Assembly (NCBI GenBank): GCA_021234155.1
Contig: JAJEKV010000033.1
Span: 4,755,454-4,819,453, forward strand
DNA: 64,000 nucleotides
From: Isoetes taiwanensis
Taxonomy: Eukaryota > Streptophyta > Lycopodiopsida > Isoetales > Isoetaceae
Direction: 5' to 3'
The translations under genes were made by a program, and so were the position numbers. Within the stretch, counting starts at the first letter, position 1; every line of letters starts with the position of its first letter. This document shows positions 61,425 to 64,000 of this stretch, in pieces. The notes beneath the pieces are model-generated. The model ran no database searches. It worked only from the letters and a program-made list of their open reading frames with translations, and had not been told where the DNA came from.

Positions 61425-62554
61425 GTAATTGTGTGTTTTGAGAAAGCATATGGTGCCGTGTAATTCCGGAGACTCATACGGCTAATTTCATCCGCTTGCA
61501 TTTTCTCTGTTGCCTCTGGGTTTTTTTCCCCCTGATTTGTGGCTATGAGATACTCTTCTGGACTGCGCCCATCAGGCCGGATTCTAGAGACAGAGGAATT
61601 GTAGAAGAGTGGAGATGTGGTTTCCAGCGTAATTTGGATGGAATCGTAATGATTTTTTAGGATCTATAGCTATTAGTTCTAGGATTTGCAATCGTGGCGT
61701 CTGGGTTGCTGGTCTTGGGCATGACAAAATAATTTAATGTAATGTTTTGTTTGATTTTGTTTGCTACAAGCATAAAATAATTCAGTGTTTTGTTCAGTTT
61801 GATTTCATACGATTATGTGTTCGTTACGTAGAGTGACAATCAGAGCATGATTAAAAGGGTATGCATGTGCTTAAGCGCTTGATCTGAATCCATGCATTGT
61901 TTTCCTGTCTTCCGCTAAGCAAATGAAGACAAATTGAAAACATAATCATGAAGAAGAGGGAGATAAGCATAAGAAAAGAGTTTTGCACCCACGGACTTAT
62001 TCCCCCCCCTCCCTATCATCTGGATCTGGTTTTACAGCCAACTCTGCAAGAAACCTTAAATGAAGATATGAAGACTCTGCAATTTCCTACTTACTGTCAA
62101 ACGATTCAATTTTTATTTAACATTACAAAGCATCTTTCTTAAATTGTTGTGCCAGAAATGAGATTTAAAAATAACTACTCCAAAGCATTCGCATAACATG
62201 CTACAGTAGTGTCGCTAGTTGTCCAAAAGCAAACACTTGGTATGTGAGAAGCATTGGCAACATTCTGAGCAACAAGAAACAGGCGGATATTTCAGTTCAT
62301 CGATGCCTTTCTTTTGCCCTCTTTGCGATTGACACACAATCCTTTCACAATTAATTATGTAACTATACAAACTTTTGACAACAACTGCACAATTCTTGGC
62401 TCTAGATACACTACGAAGACCCAGACAAATTGCAACGGATTAGTCATAAAGCATAGACAACTTTACAAATTGATGCTTTACTGCCCATCTATATTGTTTA
62501 TGCCTCTCTATCGCTCACGAAAAATCCAAGCCTCTGTCTTCAATCGAAGCCAAT
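61425..62554. other. Sequence downstream of the HSE promoter, no gene recognised
   Basis: It is AT-rich. The ORFs at 61948-62142 and 62314-62574 have no recognisable motif. It may be a long leader intron. Confidence 0.4.
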
Positions 62555-62562
62555 GCTCACTG

Positions 62563-63134
62563 CAATGTTGTTAAGTACGTCAAAATCCGTACGTTTAAAA
62601 AACGTTTTTTAAGATTTTTTGAAGATTTTTAAAATTTTTGAAAAAAATCTTTAAAAACGTATTTCATATAAAATACGTTAAAAATCTTTAAAATCCTTAA
62701 AAATCCTTAAAAATATTTAAAAATCTTTAAAAATCCTTAAAAATCCTTATACTGTGATTTTTTTAATCCAAATATATGATATTCTTGAACTTATTTATCC
62801 TTGTATATAAAATTCTTATACTTCTTAAGCTCTATAATAATATTTTTCTGAACTTTCTTTAGAGTTGCATGGCAAAACAACTATGATCTTGTACTTGAAC
62901 TTAATAGTTTCTAATAGCAGTATAAGCTTCTGATTTACTTGTTGGCATCTTATAACTTGTAGCAAAAATGTGTATTCTAACAGTAGCAAATATGTCCAAT
63001 AAAGCAGTGCAAAGAATGTGCAATTTTTTTATTTTTTATTTTTGGCCATACCAAATCATAAAAATCCTTTAAAAAACGTGAGGATTTTTATAGAGGTACT
63101 TTAAAAATAAAAAACGGGTTTTTTAACAACATTG
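62563..63134. mobile_element. hAT-type MITE, 572 bp
   Basis: Perfect 12-bp terminal inverted repeats (CAATGTTGTTAA and TTAACAACATTG) are flanked by an exact 8-bp TSD, GCTCACTG (62555-62562 and 63135-63142). An 8-bp TSD with CA...TG ends is the hAT signature. The interior is very AT-rich with repeated 'aaaatccttaaaaatc(c/t)tt' units at 62670-62750 and no ORF. Perfect TIR and TSD suggest a fairly recent insertion. Confidence 0.93.
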
Positions 63135-63142
63135 GCTCACTG

Positions 63143-64000
63143 GCCGAGTTATACCATCCCTTAGTAAAAATAATGAGACAAAATGTTGTTGTCAATATAC
63201 TTTATGGCTCTACTTTTTGGAAGTACTCCATCTGCCTGATTACGCACAACAATTGTAATTAATATGCAAGCAGAGAAATGTTTGCCGCATACAGGATACT
63301 AATCGAGAACAATTATGCTTGGTTGCACAGAGGTAATATTATTTGATTGTAAACTAGCCTTCAGTGAGCATAATGTTCTGTAACCTTATAGATGCAAGCT
63401 TCCACTAAGTTAATATTAAACCACATCGTATGCAGAATTTACTTTGGAAGAAAAAAAACATTGAATCAGAGAATGGGGGGTGCTTGAAGCTCAGATACGA
63501 AAGCAACAAGGGAAAATATTCAACTAAGGTCTTATACTCCAAAAATTTTCATTGGCGTTCCGTTGAGCCCACTGTCAGAATTAACAAAAGGCAAAAACTG
63601 AAAGATCTCCTCTTCTGAAATCTCTTCTCCTCTTCCAAATAGCCTGAACCAACAACCAGGTAAAGACCGTTAAAAATAGATTCGCTGCCAATCAAGTAAA
63701 ACACTTCTTTTGTTTGATGGAATCTGCTGCCTTTTATCAGATCCGGCAGGGCCGGATTCCCTGGTACGAAGCTTTGGAAAAGTCGCATACAGTGCCACGT
63801 ATCAAAACAACTACAGCTACTTAACAGACAGCATGAATCAGCTACCTAAAGATAAACACACAGAGGACCCATGCAACCCGCAAATAAACTCATAGCCCGC
63901 TCTACAAAAACATATTCCTGTCCCCTTAAGTGCTATCCGCAGGAGCTCCCAAGAATTGACACGCAGCTCATTGTCCAGGTAACACTCTGATCTTCCTCCG
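63143..64000. other. Right end of the window, no gene recognised
   Basis: Short ORFs (63430-63618 +, 63549-63788 -) overlap each other and carry no motif. A gene entering from the right cannot be excluded. Confidence 0.4.

Overview
This is nuclear DNA of a land plant, dense in transposable elements. The plant assignment rests on a plastid-type pyruvate dehydrogenase E1-beta gene with a spliced transit-peptide leader, plant-type LINEs whose ORF1 carries a DUF4283-like domain, an OTA-like Ty3/gypsy element, a MULE-type transposase gene and a RAF-like kinase exon. A non-seed vascular plant such as a fern would fit, but that is inference and the sequence does not settle it.

Layout. 1-400 is the 3' end of one element ending in ATTCT repeats. 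413-7103 is a full-length but decayed LINE (LINE-A, + strand) with a 10-bp target-site duplication. 7104-26800 is a four-unit tandem array (A-D, about 2.7 kb per unit). Unit C has been inflated to 13 kb by three nested insertions: a GC-rich LINE on the - strand (LINE-B, 13931-20144, 12-bp TSD), a 3.6-kb element with TG...CA ends and a 5-bp TSD (20234-23858), and a roughly 300-bp insert (23959-24258). Unit D carries an ATTCT-tailed insert. 28402-28867 is a PIF/Harbinger-like MITE. 28886-40021 is an 11.1-kb Ty3/gypsy element (- strand) with both LTRs and a 5-bp TSD. It holds gag, PR, RT/RNase H and IN, and then a large additional ORF (about 900 codons, coiled coil) downstream of IN. A small antisense ORF with its own TATA box lies between IN and that ORF.

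40027-45859 is mostly non-coding, with small repeats and a truncated LINE tail. 45860-47886 is the one clearly intact host gene, plastid PDH E1-beta (four coding exons, - strand). 47900-52970 is non-coding apart from a foldback MITE, a kinase C-terminal exon fragment and a (CA)82 microsatellite. 52974-56239 is a MULE-type transposase gene with a WRKY/GCM-like Cys-His finger and a SWIM motif; its 5' three exons splice cleanly and its 3' part is degenerate. 56888-57933 holds five GC-rich palindromes in AT-rich DNA. They lie just upstream of a spliced gene (58065-60345) that joins a ParB-like domain to a DNA N4/N6-methyltransferase motif-I domain, a prokaryote-like architecture. 61160-61424 looks like a heat-shock-type promoter with a leader exon and no recognisable coding region behind it. 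62563-63134 is a hAT-type MITE with an exact 8-bp TSD.

The strongest leads are the ParB-methyltransferase gene with its palindromic upstream array, the additional sense and antisense ORFs of the gypsy element, and the nested tandem array.
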